64,000 nucleotides of DNA from Neorhizobium galegae bv. orientalis str. HAMBI 540 (GTDB lineage: Bacteria; Pseudomonadota; Alphaproteobacteria; Rhizobiales; Rhizobiaceae). The notes beneath the pieces are model-generated. The model was not told the origin of the DNA. It did no database searches and saw only the letters and a program-made list of their open reading frames with translations. Location of the stretch: assembly GCF_000731315.1 (NCBI RefSeq), contig NZ_HG938353.1, forward strand, positions 1,736,001-1,800,000. The letters are read 5' to 3'. Numbering within the stretch: the first letter of the stretch is position 1; every line of letters begins with the position of its first letter. A program made the position numbers and the translations under genes. This document shows positions 50,029 to 59,244 of this stretch, one piece after another.

Positions 50029-50811
50029 ATGCTGATCGATACCCATTGCCACCTGGATTTTGCCGATTTCGCCGAGGAGCGCGACGCAATCGTGTCGCGC
50101 GCCCACGAGGCCGGCGTCGGCCAGATGGTGACGATTTCGACGCGGGTTCGAAAACTCGACGGGCTGCTGGCACTCACCGAGCAATATCCGTCGGTCTTCT
50201 GCTCGGTCGGCACGCATCCGAACAATGCCGGCGAGGAACTGGACATCCAGACCGAAGACCTGGTGCGGCTTGCCGATGCGCATCAGAAGATCGTCGCGAT
50301 CGGTGAGGCCGGGCTCGACTATTTCTACGACACGCAGACGCCGGCCGACCAGAAGACCGGGCTGATCCGTCATATCGCCGCCGCCCGGGAAACCGGTCTG
50401 CCGCTCGTCATCCACAGCCGCAGCGCCGACGAGGACATGGCCGAGATCCTGACGACCGAAAGCGGGAAGGGGGCCTTCCCCTTCATCCTGCATTGCTTCT
50501 CCTCGGGCGCAGACCTTGCCCGCATCGGCGTCGAACTCGGCGGCTACGTCTCGTTCTCCGGCATCCTGACCTTCCCAAAATCGGAAGACCTGCGCGCGAT
50601 CGCCAGAACCGTGCCGCTTGACCGGTTGCTGGTGGAAACCGACGCCCCGTATCTGGCGCCAAAACGCTGGCGCGGCAAGCGCAACGAGCCGTCCTACGTG
50701 GTCAACACGGCCGAAGTGCTGGCTGAATGCATGGGCGTCAGCTACGAGGAAATCGCCAGGATCACCACGGAGAACGCGTTCCGCGTCTTCTCCAAGATGC
50801 CGAGGCTCTAA
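50029..50811 (+). CDS. tatD: TatD family metal-dependent hydrolase
   Basis: A 260-residue DNase/hydrolase with a TIM barrel. Metal ligands: MLIDTHCHLDF at the start, GEAGLDY near residue 91, LPLVIHSR, FILHCFSS and LVETDAPYLAP. TatD-family enzymes have 3'-5' exonuclease activity and act in DNA quality control. Three bases separate it from the GTG start of the next gene. Confidence 0.95.
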   Translation: MLIDTHCHLDFADFAEERDAIVSRAHEAGVGQMVTISTRVRKLDGLLALTEQYPSVFCSVGTHPNNAGEELDIQTEDLVRLADAHQKIVAIGEAGLDYFYDTQTPADQKTGLIRHIAAARETGLPLVIHSRSADEDMAEILTTESGKGAFPFILHCFSSGADLARIGVELGGYVSFSGILTFPKSEDLRAIARTVPLDRLLVETDAPYLAPKRWRGKRNEPSYVVNTAEVLAECMGVSYEEIARITTENAFRVFSKMPRL

Positions 50812-50814
50812 CCT

Positions 50815-51636
50815 GTGGCGAGGTATCGGCGCCGTTTCACCATCCTCGGCTGCGCGTCGTCGCCCGGCGTGCCGCGGCTGAATGGCGACTGGGGCGCCTG
50901 CGATCCGACGAACCCTAAAAACCGCCGCACGCGCGCCGCCTTCATGGTCGAGCAGATCGCGCCCGATGGCGGCGGCACCGTGGTGGTGGTCGATACCGGC
51001 CCCGATTTTCGCGAACAGATGATCGCCGCCAAGGTGCAGCGGGTTGATGCGGTTCTCTATACCCACGCCCATGCGGATCATCTGCACGGTATCGACGACC
51101 TGCGCGGCTATTTCATCCTGCAGCATCATCGCATCCCGATCTATGCCGATGCGTTCACCATGGAACGGATTCGCCAGGGTTTTGGCTATTGCCTCGAAAC
51201 CCCGGCGGGCGGCAGCTATCCGCCGATCGTCCGGCCGTTCCTGATCGAGGCCCTTGAAGAGCCGATCGTCATCGATGGGCCCGGCGGGCAGATCCGTTTC
51301 CTGCCGCATCTGCAGGTCCATGGCGACATCCATTCGCTGGGTTTCAGGATCGGTGACGTGGCCTATTGCAGCGACGTGAGCGACTTTCCGCCTGCAAGCA
51401 TTCCCAGGCTCGGCGGGCTTGATACGCTCATCATCGATACGCTGCAGTACAGATATCATCCAAGCCATCTGTCGCTCGAACAGGCGCTCGAATGGATCGC
51501 GAAATTTTCCCCGAAGCACGCCATCCTGACGCACATGCATCTTCCGCTCGACTACGACACGGTAATGGCGGAAACGCCGCCACATGTCGAACCGGCCTAT
51601 GACGGCCTGACGTTCGAAGTTGCCGTCGATCTCTGA
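50815..51636 (+). CDS. MBL-fold metallo-hydrolase (PhnP-like)
   Basis: A 273-residue metallo-beta-lactamase-fold hydrolase. GTG start, three bases after tatD. Metal motif THAHADHLHGIDDLR (HxHxDH), LQVHGDIHSLG and YCSDVSDFP. PhnP-like members hydrolyse cyclic phosphodiesters; the actual substrate here is unknown. It closes the metG-tatD run and is followed by a hairpin. Confidence 0.9.
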   Translation: MARYRRRFTILGCASSPGVPRLNGDWGACDPTNPKNRRTRAAFMVEQIAPDGGGTVVVVDTGPDFREQMIAAKVQRVDAVLYTHAHADHLHGIDDLRGYFILQHHRIPIYADAFTMERIRQGFGYCLETPAGGSYPPIVRPFLIEALEEPIVIDGPGGQIRFLPHLQVHGDIHSLGFRIGDVAYCSDVSDFPPASIPRLGGLDTLIIDTLQYRYHPSHLSLEQALEWIAKFSPKHAILTHMHLPLDYDTVMAETPPHVEPAYDGLTFEVAVDL

Positions 51637-51660
51637 TCGCCGCGGGGTTATGGAGTGACC

Positions 51661-51687
51661 AAGAAACCCAGGTTTGCTGGGCTTCTT
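51661..51687 (+). terminator. Hairpin after the MBL gene
   Basis: AAGAAACCCAG / CTGGGCTTCTT with a five-base loop (one mismatch), 25 bp after the stop. Likely terminator of the tmk-to-MBL run. Confidence 0.65.
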
Positions 51688-51890
51688 GTAATTCAGTTAG
51701 TTCCATAATCTATCTTATGCGATCTTTGTGTGTGGTCGGGAACGTTATCAGCATACTCCCGTTCCCTCCTGCTGAAGATGCCCGGCGGCTGTCTTGGTCG
51801 TTTGGCACAAGTCGTCAAGCTTGGTGCAAGCCAGCGTCCCTACCGTCGACCTCACCCGGAATGATTCCGGTTCAGATTGAGGACAATGAT

Positions 51891-52049
51891 ATGTCGAATG
51901 AAGCCAATACCCACCAGCCGTCCGAACAGTCTCTTGCGCTGTTCCTTCAGGACAACGACGCCGACAAGCTGACCGATATCCTGGTCGAGGCGCTCTATGA
52001 AGCCTTCCGCATTCTCGAAGACGAAGTCCGCCCCGAAACCTTTCACTAA
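51891..52049 (+). CDS. Small hypothetical protein (52 aa)
   Basis: An acidic 52-residue protein: MSNEANTHQPSEQSLALFLQ, then DNDADKLTDILVEALYEAF and RILEDEVRPETFH. GAGG lies eight bases before the ATG, and amphipathic helices are likely from residue 12 to 42. No family recognised. A possible promoter region with inverted CATAA / TTATG (51704-51719) lies about 170 bp upstream. Confidence 0.6.
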   Translation: MSNEANTHQPSEQSLALFLQDNDADKLTDILVEALYEAFRILEDEVRPETFH

Positions 52050-52294
52050 ATCTTGCCGCGCCGTTCGAATGCCGGGCCATGAAGGCCTCTAGCGCCAGGA
52101 CGTCGCGAAAAGCACTGCCATCCCGTCATCCTCATGCAGCGGCAACGAATGCCTCTAGCGGTGCCGCAGCAAAGTCGAACCCAACAGTCCGCCTTCCGCC
52201 TGCCAGGGCTGCACCTTACTTCACGAAGTCTTGTGTTTGGCAGAGGAACCCGGTTGCCGTATGGCATCGGCCACTTCCAACGGATTCTCCCATC
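52050..52294. other. Intergenic stretch with no recognised gene
   Basis: I see no supported gene here. The only structure noticed is a ten-base direct repeat GCCTCTAGCG at about 52085 and 52152, unusual because CTAG is rare in this sequence. Confidence 0.4.
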
Positions 52295-52642
52295 ATGTTC
52301 GCAAGCGCCACGCCCTTCCTCACGATCGGTCTTCTGATTCTGTCGAACGTCTTCATGACCTTCGCGTGGTACGGACACCTGAAATTCGAGAGCAAGCCGC
52401 TTTATCTTGTCATCATGGTGAGCTGGGGCATCGCTTTCTTTGAATATTGCGCCCAGGTGCCAGCCAACCGCATCGGCTACGGTTACTTCAATGCAGCGCA
52501 GCTGAAGACCATCCAGGAGATCATCACGCTCTCTGTCTTCGTGATTTTCTCGGTACTTTATCTTGGCGAGCCTATTCACTGGAAGCAGATCGTCGGCTTC
52601 GGTTTCATCGCGCTCGGATCCTTCTTCATCTTCACGAAATAA
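52295..52642 (+). CDS. DMT family protein, DUF486
   Basis: A 115-residue membrane protein with four helices, of the DUF486 family (small DMT-like, function unknown). Core features: TFAWYGHLKFESKPLYLVI, FEYCAQVPANRIGYGYFNAA, QLKTIQEIITL and VLYLGEPIHWKQIVGF. The start at 52295 (MFASATPFLTIGL) fits family length; a longer upstream frame is not supported. The ribosome site is weak. Confidence 0.88.
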   Translation: MFASATPFLTIGLLILSNVFMTFAWYGHLKFESKPLYLVIMVSWGIAFFEYCAQVPANRIGYGYFNAAQLKTIQEIITLSVFVIFSVLYLGEPIHWKQIVGFGFIALGSFFIFTK

Positions 52643-52687
52643 CGCAGACGTCGGGAACCCGCGCACCGCAGATGGGTTCGGATCACC

Positions 52688-53626
52688 ATGACGACGTCAG
52701 GTGGTGCGATGAAGAAGCAGTCGGACGATATCCGGATCGGCATTTCGGGCTGGACCTACAAGCCTTGGCGCGGCGTTTTTTACCCTGAAGGCCTGCCGCA
52801 GAAGCAGGAACTGACCTACGCCGCCGAGCATTTCCGCTCGATCGAGATCAACGGCACCTTCTACGGACTTCAACGGCCGCGGAGCTTTGCCGCCTGGCAT
52901 GATGCAACGCCCGACGACTTCGTCTTCGCAATCAAAGGTTCGCGCTACATAACCCATATGCGCCGCCTCACCGACATCGAGACGCCGCTTGCCAATTTCC
53001 TGGCGTCCGGTGTCCTGCGCCTCGGCAAGAAGCTCGGACCGATTCTCTGGCAGTTTCCCCCGCGAATGAAATTCGATGCGGAACGTTTCGAGCCCTTTCT
53101 GAAGCTGTTGCCGAAGAGCACGGAGGATGCCGTCGCGCTCGCCCGGCGGCACGACGCGCGTCTCGATGGGCGTGCTTATGTCGAAACGGATGCGAACCGG
53201 CCGATTCGCCACGCGTTGGAAATCCGTCACGACAGCTTCCGCTCGCCGGAGTTCGTCGACCTGCTGCGTCGCTACAAGGTCGGCCTGGTCGTTGCAGATA
53301 CGGTCGAATGGCCTCTCCTGATGGATCTCACCGCCGATTTCGTCTATTGCCGCCTGCATGGCTCCGAACAACTTTATGTCAGCGGATATGATGACCGGGC
53401 CCTCGACCGGTGGGCGCAGCTCATTCGCCAATGGGCGAAGGGGCGCGACCCGAAGGACGCGGAGCGCGTAGGGCCACCCTCCCCGCCGCGGGCGCACGGG
53501 CTGGATGTCTATGTCTACTTCGATAACGACGTGAAAGTGCGCGCGCCGCGGGACGCGCAGGCCTTGGCCGACCGGCTGAATGCGGGCCCGATTGCGGCGA
53601 ATGTGAGGACCGCCAGACGCGCCTGA
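52688..53626 (+). CDS. DUF72 family protein (second of two)
   Basis: A 312-residue DUF72 (YecE) protein. Signatures: IGISGWTYKPWRGVFYPEGL, SIEINGTFYGLQRPRSFAAW, FVYCRLHGSEQLY. Longer than the copy at 20881-21693, with an inserted region (about 145-170) and a C-terminal Pro-rich part ending DVYVYFDND. A Met at 52709 (MKKQSDDIRIG) is an alternative start. Function unknown. Confidence 0.9.
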   Translation: MTTSGGAMKKQSDDIRIGISGWTYKPWRGVFYPEGLPQKQELTYAAEHFRSIEINGTFYGLQRPRSFAAWHDATPDDFVFAIKGSRYITHMRRLTDIETPLANFLASGVLRLGKKLGPILWQFPPRMKFDAERFEPFLKLLPKSTEDAVALARRHDARLDGRAYVETDANRPIRHALEIRHDSFRSPEFVDLLRRYKVGLVVADTVEWPLLMDLTADFVYCRLHGSEQLYVSGYDDRALDRWAQLIRQWAKGRDPKDAERVGPPSPPRAHGLDVYVYFDNDVKVRAPRDAQALADRLNAGPIAANVRTARRA

Positions 53627-53690
53627 ACCGGAGGTTTTCGCTTTTCCGTCGGCATGCCTTCATTTCCATCTCGGTTTGATTTAGAGACAG

Positions 53691-53726
53691 TCCTTCAATC
53701 CGCCTTTTCCGGGCGGCAGGACTGTT
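53691..53726 (+). other. Imperfect hairpin upstream of ppiD
   Basis: Arms ACAGTCCT and AGGACTGT with inner CCGCC / GGCGG pairing, ending about 20 bp before the ppiD start. Could be a terminator for the DUF72 gene or a leader structure; no U-tract. Confidence 0.4.
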
Positions 53727-53744
53727 CGCAAGGTATGTTGATCG

Positions 53745-55628
53745 ATGCTTGATTCCCTCAGAAATGCTGCCCGCTCCTGGGTTGCCAAGTCGCTTCTCCT
53801 GCTTCTGGTCGCGTCTTTCGCTATCTGGGGCGTTTCGCACTCCCTGGTGACGGCGAGCGGCAACACGGTGATGACCGTCGGTGACCAGCAGATTTCGAGC
53901 CAGGAATTCCGCCTCGCCTATCAGCGCCAGATCGCCAATCTCAGCCGCCAGTTCGGCACGCAACTGACCGCCGAGCAGGCTCGCGCCTTCGGCGTCCAGA
54001 ACGAGGTGTTCACACAGCTCGCGGCTGGTGCAGCACTCGATCAGCTTTCCCATGACATGAATCTCGGCCTGTCGGAAGACCGTCTCGCCAAACTGATCGC
54101 CGAAGACCCGGCCTTCAAGGGCGTCAACGGCCAGTTCGACCGCAATCTCTTCACCTCGCGTCTGCGCAATGCCGGCATCCGCGAAGACGACTACATCAAG
54201 GAGCGCAGCAAGGTCGCGGTGCGCAGCCAGATCGTCGAGGCGGTTTCGGACGGCTTCCAGCCGCCGAAAGTGCTGGTCGATGCCTTGAAGAGCTATCGCG
54301 ACGAGACCCGCTCGATCGATTATATCCTGCTGTCCAATGCCAATATCGACCCGGTGAAGGCGCCGGCGAACGATGTGCTCTCTGCCTGGTTCGAAGGCGT
54401 GAAGACCCGTTACCGCGCACCTGAATACCGCACTTTCGCCTATGTCAAGCTGCAGCCGGGCGATATTGCCGATGCATCTTCGGTGACTGACGAAGCAGCG
54501 CGCGCCGAATACGAAAAGCGCAAGGACAGCTACAAGACGCATGAAACCCGCACGATCGAGCAGCTCCCCTTCCCCAACAAGGAAATGGCGCAGGCCGCCG
54601 CGACGCAGCTGAAGGACGGCACCGCCACTTTCGACCAGATCATCAAGGATCAGGGCAAGACCGCGGCGGACGTTCTGCTCGGTGATTTCACCAAGGAGAA
54701 CGTGCCCGATCCGGCCTTTGCCGATCCGGCCTTCAAGATCACTGCCAGCGGCGGAACGACGGCTGTCATCGCCGGCACGTTCGGCCCGGTCATCCTGCGC
54801 GTCACCAATATCCGCCCCGAGACGACGCGGTCGTTCGACGAAGTCAAGGAGGATATCCGCAAGCGGCTTGCCGTCTCTTCCGCGTCCCAGGAAGTCTTGA
54901 GCGTCCACGACCGTTTCGAGGATATGCGTAGCGGCGGCACCTCGCTTGAGGATACCGCCAAGGCGCTCAACCTCAAGGCTGTCACCGTGACGTCGGATGC
55001 CTCCGGCCGCAACGAGAAGGAGCAGCGGATCACCGAGCTTCCCGCCTCGAACACGCTGCTTGGAGACGTTTTCCGCACCGAACCGGGCGCCGACACCATT
55101 CCGGTGAACCTCGGCAATGACGGTTATGTCTGGTTCGAGGTGCGCAATATCGTGCCCGAGCGCGACCGCCCGCTCGCCGATGTGCGCGATAAGGCCGTTG
55201 CCGATTGGACCGCCGAACAGCAGCGCCAGGCGCTTGCCGCCCGCGCGACCGAGCTCAAGGGCCGCCTCGACAAGGGCGAGACGCTAGCAGCCATTGCCAC
55301 CGAACTCGGCGTTGCGGTCGAAAACAAGCAGGGCCTGCGCCGCGGCGCCGAGGATGCGATCTTCGGCAACGAGGCGATTTCGGCGGCCTTCGCCGGCCCG
55401 GTCAACACCACCGCGACCGCGCTCGGTTCCGATGGCGAAAGCCGCCTTCTGATGAAGGTCGCCGCCGTCGACCAGGCGACGACGGATGCGCTATCCGGCG
55501 ACCAGCAGCTGCAGCAGATGGCGAACGCTGCCGGTGACGACATGCTCGATCAGATGGTCAACAGTCTGAAGACCAGCTACGGCGTGTCCGTCAACCAGAC
55601 CGTGGTCGACCAGGCCATGCTCCAGTGA
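53745..55628 (+). CDS. ppiD: PpiD/SurA-type peptidyl-prolyl isomerase, membrane anchored
   Basis: A 627-residue chaperone-like protein. One N-terminal helix ([18 protein letters not shown], about 17-35) anchors a large periplasmic part. SurA-N-like helices follow (about 60-200), with a PpiC-like parvulin region (about 240-370: [19 protein letters not shown]) that is divergent, so isomerase activity is uncertain. It precedes trpD by 19 bp; ppiD-trpD-trpC-moaC-moeA is a common rhizobial order. Confidence 0.9.
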   Translation: MLDSLRNAARSWVAKSLLLLLVASFAIWGVSHSLVTASGNTVMTVGDQQISSQEFRLAYQRQIANLSRQFGTQLTAEQARAFGVQNEVFTQLAAGAALDQLSHDMNLGLSEDRLAKLIAEDPAFKGVNGQFDRNLFTSRLRNAGIREDDYIKERSKVAVRSQIVEAVSDGFQPPKVLVDALKSYRDETRSIDYILLSNANIDPVKAPANDVLSAWFEGVKTRYRAPEYRTFAYVKLQPGDIADASSVTDEAARAEYEKRKDSYKTHETRTIEQLPFPNKEMAQAAATQLKDGTATFDQIIKDQGKTAADVLLGDFTKENVPDPAFADPAFKITASGGTTAVIAGTFGPVILRVTNIRPETTRSFDEVKEDIRKRLAVSSASQEVLSVHDRFEDMRSGGTSLEDTAKALNLKAVTVTSDASGRNEKEQRITELPASNTLLGDVFRTEPGADTIPVNLGNDGYVWFEVRNIVPERDRPLADVRDKAVADWTAEQQRQALAARATELKGRLDKGETLAAIATELGVAVENKQGLRRGAEDAIFGNEAISAAFAGPVNTTATALGSDGESRLLMKVAAVDQATTDALSGDQQLQQMANAAGDDMLDQMVNSLKTSYGVSVNQTVVDQAMLQ

Positions 55629-55647
55629 AACAGAGGGACGGCCGACC

Positions 55648-56664
55648 ATGCCTGAGCTGAAACCCCTGCTTGCCAAGGTTGCCAATGGCGAGAGCCTCAG
55701 TCACGAAGAGGCGCGAGGCGCTTTCGACATCCTGATGTCCGGCGAAGCGACGCCGTCGCAGATCGGTGGCTTCCTGATGGCGCTGCGCGTTCGTGGCGAG
55801 ACGGTTGCCGAGATCACCGGCGCGGTCGAAACCATGCGATCGAAGATGCTGCCCGTCTCCGGCCCAGCCGACGCCATCGATATCGTCGGCACCGGCGGCG
55901 ACGGCCTCGGCACCTACAACATCTCCACGCTTGCCTCCCTGATCGTCGCCGGCTGCGGCGTCCCGGTCGCCAAGCACGGCAACCGTGCGCTGAGTTCCAA
56001 ATCCGGCACGGCCGATACGCTCGGCGTTCTGGGCGTCAATCTGGATATCGGTCCCGACCAGATCTCCCGCTGCATCCGGGAAGCCAGCATCGGCTTCATG
56101 TTCGCTTCCATGCATCATGCGGCCATGCGCCATGTCGGCCCAAGCCGCGTCGAGCTCGGTACCCGTACGATCTTCAACCTGCTCGGCCCGCTTTCCAACC
56201 CGGCCGGCGCCAAACGCCAGCTTCTTGGCGTCTTTGCGCCAAAATGGCTCGGTCCGATCGCCGAAGTCCTGCGCGATCTCGGTTCGGAGACCGTCTGGAT
56301 CGTTCACGGCGACGGTATGGACGAGATCACCACCACGGGCATTACCCAGGTGACGGCGCTGGAGGACGGCAAGATCCGTTCCTTCGAGCTGACGCCGATG
56401 GATTTCGGCGTCCAGCCTGTAACGCTGGACGAACTGAAGGGCGGCGATGGTGTCCACAACGCGGCGGCATTGCGCGCCGTGCTCGGCGGTGCGAAGAATG
56501 CGTATCGCGATATTTCGCTCTGCAATGCGGCTGCCGCGCTGGTCGTCGCCGGCAAGGTGGAGACGATCGCCGACGGCATGAGGCTTGCCACCCGTTCGCT
56601 GGAGAGCGGCGAAGCAGCGGCAGCTCTCGACCGTCTGGTTGCCGTCTCGAACGAAAAGGATTGA
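55648..56664 (+). CDS. trpD: Anthranilate phosphoribosyltransferase
   Basis: Second step of tryptophan synthesis. 338 aa; PRPP-binding motif [37 protein letters not shown] and [12 protein letters not shown]. Four bases separate it from trpC. Confidence 0.96.
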   Translation: MPELKPLLAKVANGESLSHEEARGAFDILMSGEATPSQIGGFLMALRVRGETVAEITGAVETMRSKMLPVSGPADAIDIVGTGGDGLGTYNISTLASLIVAGCGVPVAKHGNRALSSKSGTADTLGVLGVNLDIGPDQISRCIREASIGFMFASMHHAAMRHVGPSRVELGTRTIFNLLGPLSNPAGAKRQLLGVFAPKWLGPIAEVLRDLGSETVWIVHGDGMDEITTTGITQVTALEDGKIRSFELTPMDFGVQPVTLDELKGGDGVHNAAALRAVLGGAKNAYRDISLCNAAAALVVAGKVETIADGMRLATRSLESGEAAAALDRLVAVSNEKD

Positions 56665-56668
56665 GGTC

Positions 56669-57484
56669 ATGACGGATATCCTCAAGAGGATCGAAGCCTA
56701 CAAGCGCGAGGAAATCGCCGCTGCCAAGGCGAGCGTACCGCTTGCGGAGCTAAAGGCCCGCGCTGCGGACCAGCCCTCCCCGCGCGGTTTTCATCGCGCG
56801 TTGAAGGCGAGGCAGGATACCGGTGCCTTCGGGCTGATCGCCGAGATCAAGAAGGCAAGCCCGTCTAAGGGCCTTATCCGCCCGGATTTCGATCCGCCGT
56901 CGCTTGCTGCAGCCTACGAAGCCGGTGGCGCCACTTGCCTCTCCGTCCTCACGGATGCGCCGAGCTTCCAGGGCGCGCCGGAATTCCTGACCGCCGCCCG
57001 CAACGCCTGCTCGCTGCCGGCGCTGCGCAAGGATTTCATGTTCGAGACCTACCAGATCCACGAGGCGCGGGCCTGGGGCGCCGATTGCATCCTGCTGATC
57101 ATGGCCTCGCTTTCCGACGATGAGGCCCGCGAGCTTTACGATATGACGGCCGAACTCGGTATGGACGCGCTGATCGAAGTGCATGACGAAGAGGAAACCG
57201 AGCGGGCGCTCAAACTCCCCTCTCCGCTGATCGGCATCAACAACCGCAATCTGCGCACCTTCGAGCTCAATCTCGACACGAGCGAGCGGCTGGCGCCGAT
57301 GGTGCCGGCCGACCGCCTGCTCGTTGGCGAAAGCGGCATCTTCACCCATGAGGACTGCCAGCGCCTGAAAAAGGTCGGCATCAACACCTTCCTCGTCGGC
57401 GAAAGCCTGATGCGCAAGGACGACGTGGCCGCCGCCACCCGCCTTCTTTTGACCGGCGAGGCTGCGGCCCAGGCGGCAGAATAG
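56669..57484 (+). CDS. trpC: Indole-3-glycerol phosphate synthase
   Basis: Closes the indole ring in tryptophan synthesis. 271 aa from [15 protein letters not shown] (start 56669; GAGG upstream). TIM-barrel motifs: [44 protein letters not shown] and VGESGIF. It is a stand-alone TrpC, not fused to TrpF. Its TAG stop overlaps the moaC GTG by one base. Confidence 0.96.
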   Translation: MTDILKRIEAYKREEIAAAKASVPLAELKARAADQPSPRGFHRALKARQDTGAFGLIAEIKKASPSKGLIRPDFDPPSLAAAYEAGGATCLSVLTDAPSFQGAPEFLTAARNACSLPALRKDFMFETYQIHEARAWGADCILLIMASLSDDEARELYDMTAELGMDALIEVHDEEETERALKLPSPLIGINNRNLRTFELNLDTSERLAPMVPADRLLVGESGIFTHEDCQRLKKVGINTFLVGESLMRKDDVAAATRLLLTGEAAAQAAE

Positions 57485-57963
57485 TGACCGGCCTCACCCA
57501 TATCGGCGCTTCCGGCGAGGCGCATATGGTCGATGTCGGCGACAAGGCCGAAACCAGCCGCTCGGCGACGGCCGAAGGTTATGTGCGTATGCTTCCGGCG
57601 ACGCTCGCGCTGATCCGCGAAGGCAATGCCAAGAAGGGCGACGTGATCGGCACGGCGCGGCTCGCCGGCATCATGGCCGCCAAGAAGACTTCGGATCTCA
57701 TCCCGCTCTGCCACCCGCTGATGCTGACCAAGGTGGTCGTGGATATCACCGAGGACGAGCAGCTTCCGGGCCTCCGGGTGACCGCAACCGCCAAACTCAC
57801 CGGCAAGACCGGCGTCGAGATGGAAGCGCTGACGGCCGCCTCGGTCGCTTGCCTGACGATCTACGACATGGCCAAGGCCGTCGATAGGGTCATGGAGATC
57901 GGCGGCATCCGCCTTCTCGAAAAGACCGGCGGCAAATCCGGAACCTACCGCGCAGAGGACTGA
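57484..57963 (+). CDS. moaC: Cyclic pyranopterin monophosphate synthase
   Basis: Forms cPMP in molybdopterin synthesis. 159 aa from a GTG start that overlaps the trpC stop (TAGTG). Motifs: [41 protein letters not shown] and the end GGKSGTY. moeA follows after three bases. Confidence 0.95.
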   Translation: MTGLTHIGASGEAHMVDVGDKAETSRSATAEGYVRMLPATLALIREGNAKKGDVIGTARLAGIMAAKKTSDLIPLCHPLMLTKVVVDITEDEQLPGLRVTATAKLTGKTGVEMEALTAASVACLTIYDMAKAVDRVMEIGGIRLLEKTGGKSGTYRAED

Positions 57964-57966
57964 GAA

Positions 57967-59181
57967 ATGGCGTTGCTGCCCGTTTCCGAAGCGAAGAACC
58001 GCCTGCTCGGCAAGGCCAATCCGATCGGCACGGTGGAGACGGTCGCTCTTGGCGAAGCGAACGGCCGGGTCCTTGCGACGGACCTCGTTGCCCGCCTCAC
58101 CCAGCCTCCCTTCGACGCGTCTGCCATGGATGGCTATGCGCTCAAGGCTTCCGACGCACCGGCGATCGGGGCCGAACTGACCGTGATCGGCACCGCCGCT
58201 GCCGGCCACGCCTTCGAAGGTACGCTGAACAAGGGCGAGACCCTCCGCATCTTCACCGGCGCCCCGGTACCGGAAGGCGCCGACTCCATCCTCATCCAGG
58301 AAGATGCCGAAAAGCTCGAAGGCGACCGGATCCGGACGAAGTTCGAAGTCGTGAAGGGCCGGCATGTCCGCCCCCGCGGCCAGGATTTCGCCGAGGGCGA
58401 AACCGTGCTCCCGGCCGGCACGCTGCTCGACTTCTCGCATTTGACAGTCGCTGCGGCCATGAACCACCCGGAGCTTTCCGTCTATCGCCGCCCCCGCGTC
58501 GCAGTCCTGGCGACCGGCGACGAGCTCGTCGCGCCCGGCGCCACGCCTGACAAAGCGCAGATCATAGCCTCCAACACCTTCGGCGTTTCCGCTTTGGTGC
58601 GCGACAATGGCGGCGAAGTTCTCGATCTCGGCATCGTCCGCGACCGGCCTGAGGATATCACTGCAGCCATCGACAAGGCCCGTGCGGCCAAGGCCGACGT
58701 GCTGGTGACCCTCGGCGGCGCCTCGGTCGGCGATCATGACCTGGTACAATCGACGCTGAAAGCCGCCGGCATGGAGCTGGATTTCTGGCGCATCGCCATG
58801 CGGCCGGGCAAGCCGCTGATGGTCGGTGCGCTCGGCGATATGCACGTCCTCGGCCTGCCGGGCAATCCGGTCGCAAGCCTCGTCACCAGCCTGCTCTTCC
58901 TCGAACCCCTGATCCGCAGGCTCGCGCATCTGCCGGAAAGACACCGCGAGGTGCGGGGCATTTCTGCGAAGACACTCTCCGCCAACGACCAGCGCCAGGA
59001 TTATCTGCGCGCCAGGCTGACGAGGGACCACGACGGCAATCTTGTCGCCGAGGCCTTCGAGAAGCAGGACTCTTCGATGATGAAGATCTTTGCCCATTCC
59101 GACTGCCTCATCATCCGCCCGGCGCACGCGCCGGAGCTGCCGCCCGGCGCCCCCTGCCCCATCCTGCTGATCCGTCCCTGA
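57967..59181 (+). CDS. moeA: Molybdopterin molybdenumtransferase
   Basis: Inserts molybdate into molybdopterin. 404 aa in four domains: PPFDASAMDGYALKASD (domain I/II border), GAPVPEGADSILIQED, ATGDELV and LVTLGGASVGDHDLV of the MogA-like domain, MRPGKPLMVG and GLPGNPVAS. Last gene of the trp-mo cluster here; a photolyase follows after 63 bp. Confidence 0.95.
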   Translation: MALLPVSEAKNRLLGKANPIGTVETVALGEANGRVLATDLVARLTQPPFDASAMDGYALKASDAPAIGAELTVIGTAAAGHAFEGTLNKGETLRIFTGAPVPEGADSILIQEDAEKLEGDRIRTKFEVVKGRHVRPRGQDFAEGETVLPAGTLLDFSHLTVAAAMNHPELSVYRRPRVAVLATGDELVAPGATPDKAQIIASNTFGVSALVRDNGGEVLDLGIVRDRPEDITAAIDKARAAKADVLVTLGGASVGDHDLVQSTLKAAGMELDFWRIAMRPGKPLMVGALGDMHVLGLPGNPVASLVTSLLFLEPLIRRLAHLPERHREVRGISAKTLSANDQRQDYLRARLTRDHDGNLVAEAFEKQDSSMMKIFAHSDCLIIRPAHAPELPPGAPCPILLIRP

Positions 59182-59244
59182 CGGTGATCCGATCCTTTTC
59201 GAAATCCGTACCTTGGGGCAGCAATGCCCTGAACGGAGAAGACC

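Noticed and set aside
52046..52666. 206-codon minus-strand frame over the DUF486 region
   Set aside because: Antisense to a recognised family with no domain of its own.
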